Source: Pseudomonas sp. MH9.2
Lineage (GTDB): Bacteria > Pseudomonadota > Gammaproteobacteria > Pseudomonadales > Pseudomonadaceae
DNA: 64,000 nt
Assembly (NCBI RefSeq): GCF_034353875.1
Contig: NZ_CP133784.1
Span: forward strand, 1,240,001-1,304,000
Direction of reading: 5' to 3'
In this document: piece after piece, positions 52,266-64,000 of the stretch
Layout: each line of letters opens with the position of its first letter
Position numbering within the stretch: position 1 is the stretch's first letter
Program-made: the position numbers and the translations under genes
The notes under the pieces: generated by a model
Seen by the model: only the letters and a program-made list of their open reading frames with translations
Database searches by the model: none
Told to the model about the DNA's origin: nothing

Positions 52266-52286
52266 CCTGTTTTTTTTATAAACAGG
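52266..52286 (+). promoter_or_regulatory. Expression-platform hairpin covering the ribosome-binding site
   Basis: CCTGTTT (52266) pairs with AAACAGG (52280-52286) across a T-rich loop. The last bases of the right arm are part of the AGGAG ribosome-binding site of the lumazine synthase gene, so folding would block translation. This suggests translational rather than terminator-based control by the riboswitch. Confidence 0.6.
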
Positions 52287-52297
52287 AGTCAGAACAG

Positions 52298-52810
52298 ATG
52301 CAACTCACCTCAATCGATAGCAAAAGCAAAAGCCACCCTAACGAGCGCATCGCTTTTATCCAGGCCTGCTGGCACAAGGATATTGTCGATCAGAGTCGTA
52401 ATGGTTTTGTCGCTGAAATGGCAAACCATGGCTACGCCGAGAGCGATATCGATTTCTTCGAAGTCGGCGGCGCGTTTGAAATCCCTTTGCACGCCAAGCT
52501 GCTGGCCAAAACCGGACGTTACTCAGGCATTGTCGCGGCCGGCCTGGTGGTCGACGGCGGTCTTTATCGCCATGAGTTCGTCGCTCAATCGGTTGTCAGT
52601 GCGTTGATGCAAGTGCAGCTGGAAACGGAAATCCCGGTATTTTCCGTGGTCCTCACGCCGCATAACTTTCATGCCGGTGACGAACACCAAAAGTTCTTCT
52701 TCGAGCATTTCGTGCTGAAAGGCGCAGAAGCTGCAAAAACCTGTGTTGACACCGTGAACAAGTTGCGCAGCTTGCGTCGCACCGAGCCGCAACAGCGCGT
52801 CGCGGTTTAA
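52298..52810 (+). CDS. ribH2: 6,7-dimethyl-8-ribityllumazine synthase, RibH2 (type II) form
   Basis: It makes the riboflavin precursor lumazine from the ribityl-pyrimidinedione and dihydroxybutanone phosphate. It has 170 residues. Motifs: IAFIQACWHKDIVDQSRNGF, then FFEVGGAFEIPLHAKLLA, then AAGLVVDGGLYRHEFVAQSV, and LTPHNFH in place of the type I LT...H segment. This composition, with Trp in the N-terminal substrate loop, fits the decameric RibH2 group known from Brucella and Mesorhizobium. It is a single gene directly under an FMN riboswitch, away from other rib genes in the window. Confidence 0.9.
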   Translation: MQLTSIDSKSKSHPNERIAFIQACWHKDIVDQSRNGFVAEMANHGYAESDIDFFEVGGAFEIPLHAKLLAKTGRYSGIVAAGLVVDGGLYRHEFVAQSVVSALMQVQLETEIPVFSVVLTPHNFHAGDEHQKFFFEHFVLKGAEAAKTCVDTVNKLRSLRRTEPQQRVAV

Positions 52811-52843
52811 TCAGCAGCGCTTCGCGCAACAAACTGGGTCTAG

Positions 52844-52890
52844 GTAGCTGACTTGTCTGCGAAAGGCGGGGTCGCAAACAAGTCAGTTAC
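52844..52890. repeat. REP-like inverted repeat between ribH2 and astE
   Basis: GTAGCTGACTTGT (52844) pairs with ACAAGTCAGTTAC (52878-52890) with one mismatch. The left arm shares AGCTGACTTGTCTGCGA with the repeat at 55.75 kb, so it belongs to the same dispersed family. It lies between convergent genes and may act as a transcript end. Confidence 0.75.
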
Positions 52891-52903
52891 AGATCCTTTG
52901 GCT

Positions 52904-53914
52904 TCAAGCCAATTCTTCGCCGTTACTGGGCACAATCAGAATGCCAGCGCGCAAGCCGTTCTTGACCTTGGGGTTAGGGAAGATGATACGTGCGCCCTGT
53001 TCTTCAACGACCCAGCGGGTATCGGCCAAGTCATTGGCCAACAGAAAGCCTTGGTCCAGTTCCGAAAAGTTCTCGATGTCCGCAGGCAAGTTCAGCTTGA
53101 ACGCATCGCTGTGCTTGATGATTTCACGGGCAACGCTGAATAGCTGCAAACCGTTGAGTGGCTGATCGTCAAACGCTGGTTCCGTGCCTTCGATCATGTG
53201 TTTGAGACGCTTTTCGAGTAACTGTAGATTGACCTGTTGGTTTTCCCCGAACGGCCGCGCCTTACCCAATTCCAGGGTAAAGGACTCAGCACCTAACTTG
53301 TCGTAGGTGTAAGAACTGAAGACGATAGATGCCTTGTTTTGCAGCAACACTGCCTCCATCCCCGCCGCCTGCAAGCGCGCCAGTTCAAGGCGCGAGCGCT
53401 GACGACCTTCCTTCCACGGATACAGCGCGAATTGCTCGATCTTCGAACCACGAATGGCTGTGTGCAGGTCGTAATGCAACCGATAACGATCCGGCAGACT
53501 GAAGAAACTGGCCGCCAGACGCTCCAGCTCGCAAGCCCGTAAAGCCTCGAAGCCGCTGGTCTGTTCATGGCGTCCGTTGAACAACCGGTTCACATCCTGC
53601 TCGATATAACGCTCCCCGCGACGCATGGCCACGGGGTTGCCGAACAGGAACAAAATACGTGCCCGCGGTTTCAGATCGCCGCGTGCGATGTCACGAATCA
53701 ATTGGTCCAACAGCTCGATAGGCGCGGTTTCGTTGCCGTGAATCCCGGCGGACAACAGCAAGTCCATGCCATTGTCCCGGGCTGCAGGCGGACGGACTTC
53801 AAGCGCCCCTTCGCTCATCCAGCGCATACGCACGCCTTCGACAGTCAGTTGAGTCTTTTCCGCTGGTTCATGACCAGCCAGGGTCAGTTCAAGCAGCTTG
53901 CCGAGAGCGAGCAT
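52904..53914 (-). CDS. astE: Succinylglutamate desuccinylase AstE (AruE)
   Basis: This is the last step of arginine succinyltransferase catabolism, releasing glutamate and succinate. It has 336 residues. Zinc-carboxypeptidase-like site: [17 protein letters not shown] (His and Glu), later [12 protein letters not shown] (His), and a catalytic Glu expected in the C-terminal part ([16 protein letters not shown]). It is the most downstream gene of the aru block. The start ATG ends at 53914. Confidence 0.96.
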   Translation of the reverse strand: MLALGKLLELTLAGHEPAEKTQLTVEGVRMRWMSEGALEVRPPAARDNGMDLLLSAGIHGNETAPIELLDQLIRDIARGDLKPRARILFLFGNPVAMRRGERYIEQDVNRLFNGRHEQTSGFEALRACELERLAASFFSLPDRYRLHYDLHTAIRGSKIEQFALYPWKEGRQRSRLELARLQAAGMEAVLLQNKASIVFSSYTYDKLGAESFTLELGKARPFGENQQVNLQLLEKRLKHMIEGTEPAFDDQPLNGLQLFSVAREIIKHSDAFKLNLPADIENFSELDQGFLLANDLADTRWVVEEQGARIIFPNPKVKNGLRAGILIVPSNGEELA

Positions 53915-53947
53915 ACGTCGTGCTCCTTATTGAGCGGGCGTGGTATT

Positions 53948-54235
53948 TCAGTGATCGTGGGCGCAGTCAGGACCGTGAACGTGCTCTTCATCACCGACGT
54001 CTGCCGGTTCCATTTCCAGTTGCAGGCTGACCAGGTTGGTCGCCAAAGGACGTAACAGCAGGTTAGCGTATTCGGCGTCACCCTCTTCAACATCGACGCC
54101 AATCAGCAACTGACCACGGCCATCGTGCTGAATCCACAGCTCTTTGCCTTGCCACATGACCGCAACACGGGTGCAAGAGGTCTCCAGCTGGGTGCCGTCG
54201 GTGTCTTCAAGGATCAACTGCAGGGTGTCGCTCAT
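53948..54235 (-). CDS. Small conserved hypothetical protein between astB and astE
   Basis: It has 95 residues from the ATG ending at 54235 (MSDTLQLILEDTDGTQLETS). Two or three beta-rich segments (VAVMWQGKELWIQHDGRG) are followed by an acidic, His-rich end (DVGDEEHVHGPDCAHDH) that could bind metal. The equivalent gene sits between aruB and aruE in P. aeruginosa. It is sometimes labelled 'topoisomerase II', which nothing here supports. Function unknown; a link to the pathway is suggested only by position. Confidence 0.85.
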   Translation of the reverse strand: MSDTLQLILEDTDGTQLETSCTRVAVMWQGKELWIQHDGRGQLLIGVDVEEGDAEYANLLLRPLATNLVSLQLEMEPADVGDEEHVHGPDCAHDH

Positions 54236-54291
54236 AATCGGGTGCTCTTTAGAGAGGGAAATCGCGCGCCCCTCTTCAAGGGCGCGTACTT

Positions 54292-55638
54292 TCAATTGAT
54301 TTGGGAGGGATAAACCGAGCCCAGTTTAAGGATTTTCGTCAGTTCATCCAGTGCCGCACGGCATTCAAGCAACAATCCGGGATCGGTCAGGTCGGTTTCG
54401 CTCATTCGATCGCGGTAGTGCTTCTCGACCCACTGGGTCAGCGTGTCGTACAAGGGCGCCGTCATGATAACCCCTGGATTGACTGCCGCCAGCTCGGTTT
54501 CGTTGAGTGCGACCCGCAGCCGCAGGCACGCCGGACCACCGCCATTCTGCATGCTTTGCTTGAGATCGAAGACTTTCACTTCAGTGATCGGGCCATCGTC
54601 AGCGATCAATCGCTGCAAATACTGCCAGACGCGCTCGTTGCCTCGGCACTCTTCCGGGACGATGAGCAGCATTGAGCCATCGGCACGGGACAACAACTGG
54701 CTGTTGAACAGATAGGAACGCACCGCGTCTTCGACCGCGACTTCAGCACGTGGTACGCAGATCGCACGGAAGCGCCCGCCGCGTCGCCCCAGCTTGTCGT
54801 GAAGTTCAGCCAACATGTGTTCGGTATTGAGGAATGCATCTTCGTGATAGAACAGTAGCTCGCCGTTGCCCACTGCGATCACGTCGTTGTGGAATACCCC
54901 TTGATCGATAACCGCCGGGTTTTGCTGGGCGAAGACCACACCGTCTTCGCTCAGACCGTGCAAGCGCGCAACAGCCTGCGAAGCTTCCAGGGTTTGCCGC
55001 GCCGGGTACTTCTGCGGCGCCGGGTAACGGGTGTCGAATGCACTGCGCCCAAACACAAAAAACTCAACGCCCGCTTGGCCATAGTCGTGGCAAAAACGAG
55101 TGTGGTTGGCGGCGCCTTCATCGCCAAATTGCGCCACAGCAGGTAACGCCGCGTGGTGGGCAAAGTGCTGCTGATCAGCGAACATCGCCTTTAATACGCG
55201 GGTGGTAGTCGGGTGTTCGATGCTGCGGTGGTACTTGCAATTGAGGTTGGCCGCAGTGAAATGCACCCGACCATCAGCCGTGTCGGCGCTCGGGCTGACC
55301 GTGGCAGCGTTAGCCACCCACATACTTGATGCCGAGCAACTGGCGACCAACAACGGCATGGCGTCTTTGGCGGCTTGCTGGATCACTTGCGCGTCGCTGC
55401 CACTGAAACCCAAAGAGCGCAGTGCAGCCACATCCGGGCGCTCCTGCGGGGCCAGCACGCCTTGGGTGAAGCCCATTTCCATCAGGGCCTTCATCTTCGC
55501 CAGACCTTGCAACGCCGCTTCCCTTGGATTGGAAAACTGCTGACTGTTGCTCTGGGACGCGACGTTGCCGTAGGACAAACCGCCATAGTTATGGGTCGGA
55601 CCCACTAAACCGTCAAAGTTGACTTCATATGATTTCAT
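54292..55638 (-). CDS. astB: N-succinylarginine dihydrolase AstB (AruB)
   Basis: It converts succinylarginine to succinylornithine, CO2 and two ammonia. It has 448 residues. It is a member of the amidinotransferase fold. The N-terminus reads [20 protein letters not shown] and the catalytic Cys is in [15 protein letters not shown] near residue 365. Second step of the pathway; it lies downstream of astD, separated by a REP-like element. Confidence 0.97.
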   Translation of the reverse strand: MKSYEVNFDGLVGPTHNYGGLSYGNVASQSNSQQFSNPREAALQGLAKMKALMEMGFTQGVLAPQERPDVAALRSLGFSGSDAQVIQQAAKDAMPLLVASCSASSMWVANAATVSPSADTADGRVHFTAANLNCKYHRSIEHPTTTRVLKAMFADQQHFAHHAALPAVAQFGDEGAANHTRFCHDYGQAGVEFFVFGRSAFDTRYPAPQKYPARQTLEASQAVARLHGLSEDGVVFAQQNPAVIDQGVFHNDVIAVGNGELLFYHEDAFLNTEHMLAELHDKLGRRGGRFRAICVPRAEVAVEDAVRSYLFNSQLLSRADGSMLLIVPEECRGNERVWQYLQRLIADDGPITEVKVFDLKQSMQNGGGPACLRLRVALNETELAAVNPGVIMTAPLYDTLTQWVEKHYRDRMSETDLTDPGLLLECRAALDELTKILKLGSVYPSQIN

Positions 55639-55689
55639 CGGCGAGGCTCCATGGATCTGTTGTTATTGGCGTAAGTTCCGGGATTTCTG

Positions 55690-55867
55690 TAGGAGAGTTG
55701 CTCCATCTCCGACGCCGCGCTGTCGCGCAGCAAGCTCGATCAACTGCAGGAGCTGACTTGTCTGCGATAAGGTCGGAACGACCTTCCAGCGATAGTGCAT
55801 TCACTATTTTTGCTAGCGTTCCGCACTAGATCGCAGCGGGACGCGTAGTTACGAGTCAGCTCCTACG
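55690..55867. repeat. REP-like element pair between astD and astB
   Basis: GCAGGAGCTGACT (55746-55758) pairs with AGTCAGCTCCTAC (55854-55866), with a further partial copy GTAGGAG at about 55690. The core AGCTGACTTGTCTGCGA is shared with 52847-52863. The arrangement is that of a REP doublet. It lies inside the aru block and may lower expression of astB relative to astD. Confidence 0.75.
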
Positions 55868-55868
55868 G

Positions 55869-58360
<2,492 letters not shown>

Positions 58361-58440
58361 GCTATCTCCTCAACCGGACGCCCTTGGGAGCCCGCGAATC
58401 TCGCTAAACCTGCAAACCAGACACTGAATGGCCGGATCTG

Positions 58441-59457
58441 TTAAACCGCAACAATGCGTACGCTGGCACCTTCGCCGACGCCCAGGGCCTCGGCAGCTTC
58501 CAGACTCAAGTTCACCGGTTTTCCCGGCGCCCAATCGAGTTCCAGGAGCACGGCGCGGTAGTCCTGCAACTGGCCATTGGCAACCAGATACAGTCGTCCA
58601 CCCTTGCCCATTTCACCCATTTTCACGGGCACCACTCGGCTCTGGGCAATCGAACGAATGCCGGATACTCGCGCATGCAAAGTCGGGCCACCGTCGAAGA
58701 TGTCGATGTAGTGATCGGTCTCGAAACCTTCGCGCATCAGGATGTCGAAAGTAATCTGTGCGCGCGGGTGAACCTGGCCCATGGCCTCTTGCGCGGCATC
58801 GGGTAGCAGCGGTACGTAGATGGGGTAATGCGGCATCAGTTCGGCGAGGAATGTCCGGCTTTTCAGGCCGCACAGGCGCTCGGCCTCGGCATAGTTCAGG
58901 TCAAAGAAGTTGCGCCCGATGGCATCCCAGAATGGCGAGTCGCCATGTTCATCGCTGTAGCCAACGATTTCCGTCACCACCGAATCGGCAAAACGCTCCG
59001 GGTGGCTGGCGACAAACAGCAGTCGTCCACGAGAGTTGAGTTCCGACCAGTTTGTACCGACCAACTCAGGCACCACATAGAAACTGGTCAGCAGGCTGTT
59101 GCCGGTCAGGTCGTGACACTGCGACAGCACATGAATCTTGTTATGGATCTTCAGTTCACGCGACGCATGAACGAAGGTCTCATTTCGGAAACTGTAGAAA
59201 GGCTCGGAATACCCCGCCGAAGCGACGATCCCCGAACAGCCGACCAGCCGCCCGGTTTCGCTGTCTTCTAGGACAAAGAAATAGCTCTCTTCGCCGTTGA
59301 AGCTGACTTCAGCAGCAAACGATGCTTCCGAAGCCGCGATTTTGTCAGTCAAACGACCGGCATCATCCGGCAGGGAAGTGACACCAATCGGGCTGTCTGC
59401 AGCCAGACGCTGTACTTCGCCCAGATCAGCCATTTGCGCGGGGCGCATCACCAGCAT
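58441..59457 (-). CDS. aruF: Arginine/ornithine N-succinyltransferase, alpha subunit AruF
   Basis: Partner of AruG; in P. aeruginosa this subunit also gives activity toward ornithine. It has 338 residues: LVMRPAQMADLGEVQRLAAD, then LTSFYVVPELVGTNWSELNS, then GDSPFWDAIGRNFFDLNYAE. It lies between aruC (153 bases upstream) and aruG. Confidence 0.95.
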   Translation of the reverse strand: MLVMRPAQMADLGEVQRLAADSPIGVTSLPDDAGRLTDKIAASEASFAAEVSFNGEESYFFVLEDSETGRLVGCSGIVASAGYSEPFYSFRNETFVHASRELKIHNKIHVLSQCHDLTGNSLLTSFYVVPELVGTNWSELNSRGRLLFVASHPERFADSVVTEIVGYSDEHGDSPFWDAIGRNFFDLNYAEAERLCGLKSRTFLAELMPHYPIYVPLLPDAAQEAMGQVHPRAQITFDILMREGFETDHYIDIFDGGPTLHARVSGIRSIAQSRVVPVKMGEMGKGGRLYLVANGQLQDYRAVLLELDWAPGKPVNLSLEAAEALGVGEGASVRIVAV

Positions 59458-59609
59458 GGTGTCACTCCTTACCAGAAAAACAGGCCGACATCAGTCAGCG
59501 CAGAAAAAATTACCGCGTGGCCTACAAAAGCCCACCCAGTACGAGAAAGAAGCCCGGTGCCGGCCTTTATGGCCAACGCCGGGGTACAGCATTGTGTATC
59601 AACCGTTCA

Positions 59610-60929
<1,320 letters not shown>

Positions 60930-60959
60930 TTACAACGCCAAACCGTGTTTTTCCGTGGC

Positions 60960-60975
60960 TTTCGGCAATGCGACA
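60960..60975 (-). promoter_or_regulatory. argR half-site: ArgR half-site upstream of aruC (distal)
   Basis: The minus strand reads TGTCGCATTGCCGAAA, again a full match to TGTCGCN8AA. It lies 51 bases from the first half-site, which is wider than the usual tandem spacing. Confidence 0.7.
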
Positions 60976-61029
60976 TATAGCGTCGGAAAAAAGCAGTTTA
61001 AACGTTTTAGTGGTGTGTCTGACATGCCG

Positions 61030-61093
61030 CCTTCGCGAATGAATCCCCGCAGGATATCTACGCAACGTGTGGGAGCTAATTCATTCGCGAAGG
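61030..61093. repeat. 15-base inverted repeat between argR and aruC
   Basis: CCTTCGCGAATGAAT (61030-61044) and ATTCATTCGCGAAGG (61079-61093) are exact inverse copies 34 bases apart. The right arm is preceded by GTGGGAGCTA, as in Pseudomonas REP elements. It lies 17 bases after the argR stop and may end that transcript. Confidence 0.8.
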
Positions 61094-61109
61094 GGCCATC
61101 AGCAACAAA

Positions 61110-62090
61110 TCACCCGCGCTCGGAAGGCACCGATGACAACTCGAACGGGCTACTGCTGCGGCGCTGGTTGCGGTCTTCGCGCGGGGTGGCGCCGAAGAAG
61201 TTGCGGTAGGCGCTGGAAAAATGCGGTCCTGATGAAAAACCGCAGGACAAGCCGATCTGGATGATCGACTTACTGGTCTGCATCAGCATCTGTCGTGCCT
61301 TGTTCAGGCGCAGCTCCAGGTAATACTGGCTTGGGACACGATTGAGGTACTGCTTGAAGATCCGCTCCAATTGCCGACGTGAAACACACACGTGTTGGGC
61401 TATCTCGTCAGTGGTCAACGGCTCTTCTATATTGGCTTCCATCAGCAGCACAGCCTGAGTCAGCTTCGGATGGCTGGAGCCCAAACGGTTTTGCAGCGGA
61501 ATACGCTGACGCTCGCCACCCTCGCGGATGCGCTCTACCACCAGTTCTTCCGACACAGCGCCCGCCAGCTCGGCGCCATGATCACGCGCCAGCACCGCCA
61601 ACAGCAGATCAAGCACCGAAAGACCGCCACACGCGGTCAGACGATCACGGTCCCAGTCGAACAGATGACTGGTGGCGATCACTTTCGGAAAACGCTCGGC
61701 AAAATCATCCTGCCAACGCCAGTGCACCGCAGCACGATAACCGTCGAGCAGACCGAGCTGGGCCAGTGGATAAACACCGGCGGATAAACCACCGATCACA
61801 CACCCGGCACGCACCAATTGTTTGAGCGCACTGCTCAACACCGACGTCATTTGCGCCGGCGGCTCATCGGCCAGCAGAAACAGCTTCTGACAACCTTCCA
61901 GACGCCCGGCCCAAGGCTCGCCGGGCAATTGCCAGGCGCCTTCGACCGGCGGCTCAGCTTGCAAGAACAATAATTCGTAAAGCACTTCTGGATGGACGCG
62001 CTGTGCAACACGCAAGGCTTCCTCGGCCAGCGCCAGCGTCATGGCTTTAGTGCTGGGCCAAATCAGGAAACCAATTCGATGGGCAATCAT
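61110..62090 (-). CDS. argR: Arginine-responsive AraC-family regulator ArgR
   Basis: Pseudomonas ArgR activates arginine catabolism and transport and represses biosynthesis. It has 326 residues. The N-terminal glutamine-amidotransferase-like domain spans about 1-200 (RIGFLIWPSTKAMTLALAEE; GGLSAGVYPLAQLGLL). The double helix-turn-helix spans about 220-315 (TTDEIAQHVCVSRRQLERIF; IIQIGLSCGFSSGPHFSSAY). It lies directly after aotP and before aruC, the same order as P. aeruginosa aotJQMOP-argR. Confidence 0.96.
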   Translation of the reverse strand: MIAHRIGFLIWPSTKAMTLALAEEALRVAQRVHPEVLYELLFLQAEPPVEGAWQLPGEPWAGRLEGCQKLFLLADEPPAQMTSVLSSALKQLVRAGCVIGGLSAGVYPLAQLGLLDGYRAAVHWRWQDDFAERFPKVIATSHLFDWDRDRLTACGGLSVLDLLLAVLARDHGAELAGAVSEELVVERIREGGERQRIPLQNRLGSSHPKLTQAVLLMEANIEEPLTTDEIAQHVCVSRRQLERIFKQYLNRVPSQYYLELRLNKARQMLMQTSKSIIQIGLSCGFSSGPHFSSAYRNFFGATPREDRNQRRSSSPFELSSVPSERG

Positions 62091-62230
62091 GGCGTACAGT
62101 CCGAAACGTTTCGCGGTTGTGGGTCGAGCATCAGTGCGCTCGATCTTTATTAAGGTGAAACCAGGTCATGAATCAAGAGGGCCGAATCATGACCTGTTTT
62201 GGTGCGTAAGGCATCGTTAAAACGTTTAGA

Positions 62231-62995
62231 TTATTTCAGACTGCCGGACAAGAATTGCTGAAGCCGTTCAGACTGAGGGTTGACCAATACTTCACGAGGA
62301 TCGCCCTGCTCTTCCACCACACCCTGGTGCAAAAAAATCAACTGGTTCGACACTTCACGAGCAAAGCCCATTTCATGGGTAACCACCACCATGGTCCGGC
62401 CTTCCTGTGCCAGCGCCTGCATCACCTTGAGCACATCGCCTACCAGTTCCGGGTCAAGCGCAGAAGTCGGCTCATCGAACAGCATGACCTCCGGCTCCAT
62501 CGCCAATGCACGGGCAATCGCAACACGCTGCTGCTCCCCGCCGGACATATGCCCTGGGTAAGCGTTCTTGCGGTGCGAGACACCCACCTTGGCCAGGTAG
62601 TGCTCAGCCTTTTCCAGCGCGTCCTTTTTCGACATGCCGAGCACATGGATCGGTGCTTCGATGATGTTTTCCAGGGCCGTCATGTGTGACCAGAGATTGA
62701 AGTGCTGGAACACCATCGACAGGCGCGAACGCATGCGCTGCAGCTGCTTGGGGTCAGCGGCCTTCAGGGCGCCATCCTTGCTTGCCACCAGCTTCAGCTC
62801 TTCGTTGTTCAGCAGGATTTTGCCTGCATGGGGCTGTTCGAGCAGATTGATGCAGCGCAGAAAGGTGCTTTTACCCGAGCCACTGGAGCCGATGATGCTG
62901 ATCACGTCCCCAGCCTTGGCCGTCAGGGAAACACCCTTGAGCACTTCATGACTGCCATAGCGTTTATGCAGGTCTTGGACTTCCAGTTTGTTCAT
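62231..62995 (-). CDS. aotP: Arginine/ornithine ABC transporter ATP-binding protein AotP
   Basis: This is the ATPase of the arginine/ornithine importer. It has 254 residues from the ATG ending at 62995 ([20 protein letters not shown]). Walker [21 protein letters not shown], signature [20 protein letters not shown], Walker [18 protein letters not shown], switch His in [14 protein letters not shown]. It follows the aotO-like gene by 26 bases and precedes argR. The permease and binding-protein genes lie beyond the right edge. Confidence 0.95.
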   Translation of the reverse strand: MNKLEVQDLHKRYGSHEVLKGVSLTAKAGDVISIIGSSGSGKSTFLRCINLLEQPHAGKILLNNEELKLVASKDGALKAADPKQLQRMRSRLSMVFQHFNLWSHMTALENIIEAPIHVLGMSKKDALEKAEHYLAKVGVSHRKNAYPGHMSGGEQQRVAIARALAMEPEVMLFDEPTSALDPELVGDVLKVMQALAQEGRTMVVVTHEMGFAREVSNQLIFLHQGVVEEQGDPREVLVNPQSERLQQFLSGSLK

Positions 62996-63021
62996 GCTTT
63001 CGGTTCTCACAAAACAGTCAG

Positions 63022-64000
63022 TCAGTCGCTGAGCAGGCGCCCGTGGCGGAGCGGTGTACGCCCTGCCACTTTGGCCAGCCAGAAACCAGGTTGGGCGTAA
63101 CGTAGCCGTTCAGTTGCATACAGCACGCCGGACGTGCCGGCACACACCGTACTGACCCGATCGGACAAGGGATCGATGACTTCGAACAACGGTTCGCCGA
63201 CGTCAACCCATACGCCTGCGCGGCGCAAATAAGTCACTACGCCGGGATGGGGCGCAAAGTGCAGGTACGTGCCTTCGAACGGCATCCCTTCGCACGCCTC
63301 GTATGCAGGTTGCGGCCAGTCACCGCCGATAAAACCCTGCTCGGCAAGGAACGCCAGAATGCCTTCGGCGTGTGCCTGAGCCTCATCCCTGCCGGTGTCG
63401 GCTTGCCCGCCCAATTCAAGGGTCGTGGCCAGACACGCCAACAATATCTGCGCCTCAGGAAAAATCTGTGACAGACGCAACCATGGCAGCGAACACGCTT
63501 CATCAAAGGAGCTGCCGCCAGACTCCTCCGCCAGCAAGGCGACGCTCACGTTCAAGTGCGCCGACAGCGACCGCCACTGCGGCCAGTGCTGCGGCAAGGC
63601 ATACATATGCAGCGCCGCTTCGGCGTCGCAATGCAGGTCCAGCACCACATCGGCGGTACAGGCATGGCTCAGGAGTAAACGCTGCAGCCCCTGCAACTCG
63701 CTGCCCGGCGCCGGTAACGCGTCCAGAACGAAGGTCATTGCCTGACGGATCAGGCGGGTATTGGCATGCGGATCATCGCCCAACTGGCCTTTCAGCAGCT
63801 CGGCCACCGACGCGCCCAGTTCGGGAAAATCACGGTTGAAATTCTTGCCGCTGCCAAACTCGAAACGTCCTTGATGAGCACCTTGTAGCAACTGCCCCAG
63901 GCCAATGGGATTGGCCACTGGCACCAACTCGATGACACCCTTGAGCATCCCTTGCTCTTCGAGTTGCATCAGGCGTTTTTTCAGCTCCCAGGCTGTGCGC
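63022..64000 (-). CDS. aotO: AotO: succinylglutamate desuccinylase/aspartoacylase-family protein, 5' end beyond window
   Basis: It is a gene of the aot operon with a zinc-carboxypeptidase (AstE/aspartoacylase) fold, not a transporter component. About 325 residues are visible. The frame is open to base 64000 (AWELKKRL before the first internal Met), so the N-terminus with the first zinc ligands is outside. Visible: [26 protein letters not shown] with a probable zinc His, and a C-terminal biotin-lipoyl-like part ([20 protein letters not shown]). Its reaction is not known. Confidence 0.85.
   Translation of the reverse strand, partial: RTAWELKKRLMQLEEQGMLKGVIELVPVANPIGLGQLLQGAHQGRFEFGSGKNFNRDFPELGASVAELLKGQLGDDPHANTRLIRQAMTFVLDALPAPGSELQGLQRLLLSHACTADVVLDLHCDAEAALHMYALPQHWPQWRSLSAHLNVSVALLAEESGGSSFDEACSLPWLRLSQIFPEAQILLACLATTLELGGQADTGRDEAQAHAEGILAFLAEQGFIGGDWPQPAYEACEGMPFEGTYLHFAPHPGVVTYLRRAGVWVDVGEPLFEVIDPLSDRVSTVCAGTSGVLYATERLRYAQPGFWLAKVAGRTPLRHGRLLSD

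Overview
The window is chromosomal DNA of a Pseudomonas, probably of the P. fluorescens-like lineages. The evidence is the order flgBCDE / flgFGHIJKL / cheV-cheR / flgA-flgMN-flgZ, the alaS-lysC-csrA(rsmA)-tRNA block, amrZ, and an aru/aot arginine block ordered as in P. aeruginosa. The species cannot be named from the sequence alone.

Layout. (1) 1-17.8 kb is a flagellar and chemotaxis region. flgL (cut by the left edge), flgK, J, I, H, G and F read leftward from a sigma-54 promoter. flgBCDE read leftward from a second one and end at a terminator. cheV-cheR read leftward. flgA reads rightward from a third sigma-54 promoter, and flgM-flgN from a sigma-28 promoter, followed by the PilZ gene flgZ. 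Between flgE and flgF lie a second hook-like gene, with a duplicated middle domain and a frameshift in a G7 tract, and a small secreted protein. (2) 17.9-20.1 kb holds an MFS transporter and a decayed glutamine-synthetase-like gene. (3) 20.2-29.9 kb is a divergent accessory locus. Three genes (two methyltransferases and a 2-oxoglutarate-type oxygenase) read left. Seven overlapping genes read right: membrane GT2, FAD oxidoreductase, GT-C membrane protein, NAD-dependent sugar reductase/epimerase, TIM-barrel isomerase, small EamA/SMR protein and soluble GT2. This looks like a lipid-linked sugar synthesis, flipping and transfer pathway, and I know of no described equivalent. (4) 30-41.5 kb is metabolic accessory DNA: a MASE2-GGDEF protein, small proteins, a chemoreceptor remnant, a CoA-transferase, an acyl-CoA dehydrogenase, an AraC-type regulator, and a GntR-SDR-kinase-class III PLP enzyme cluster. 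(5) 41.7-52.8 kb is mostly core: tRNA-Arg, a small-membrane-protein unit with full sigma-54 promoter architecture, amrZ, mgtE, three tRNAs, csrA, lysC, alaS, ltaE, and a type II lumazine synthase behind an FMN riboswitch. (6) 52.9-64 kb is the arginine succinyltransferase pathway (aruC-F-G-D-B-E) with argR, aotP and part of aotO.

Two broken genes each carry one extra base in a homopolymer (G7 and T7), so sequencing error should be excluded before either is interpreted. CDS starts were chosen from ribosome-binding sites, gene overlaps and family length, and differ from the longest open frame in several places.
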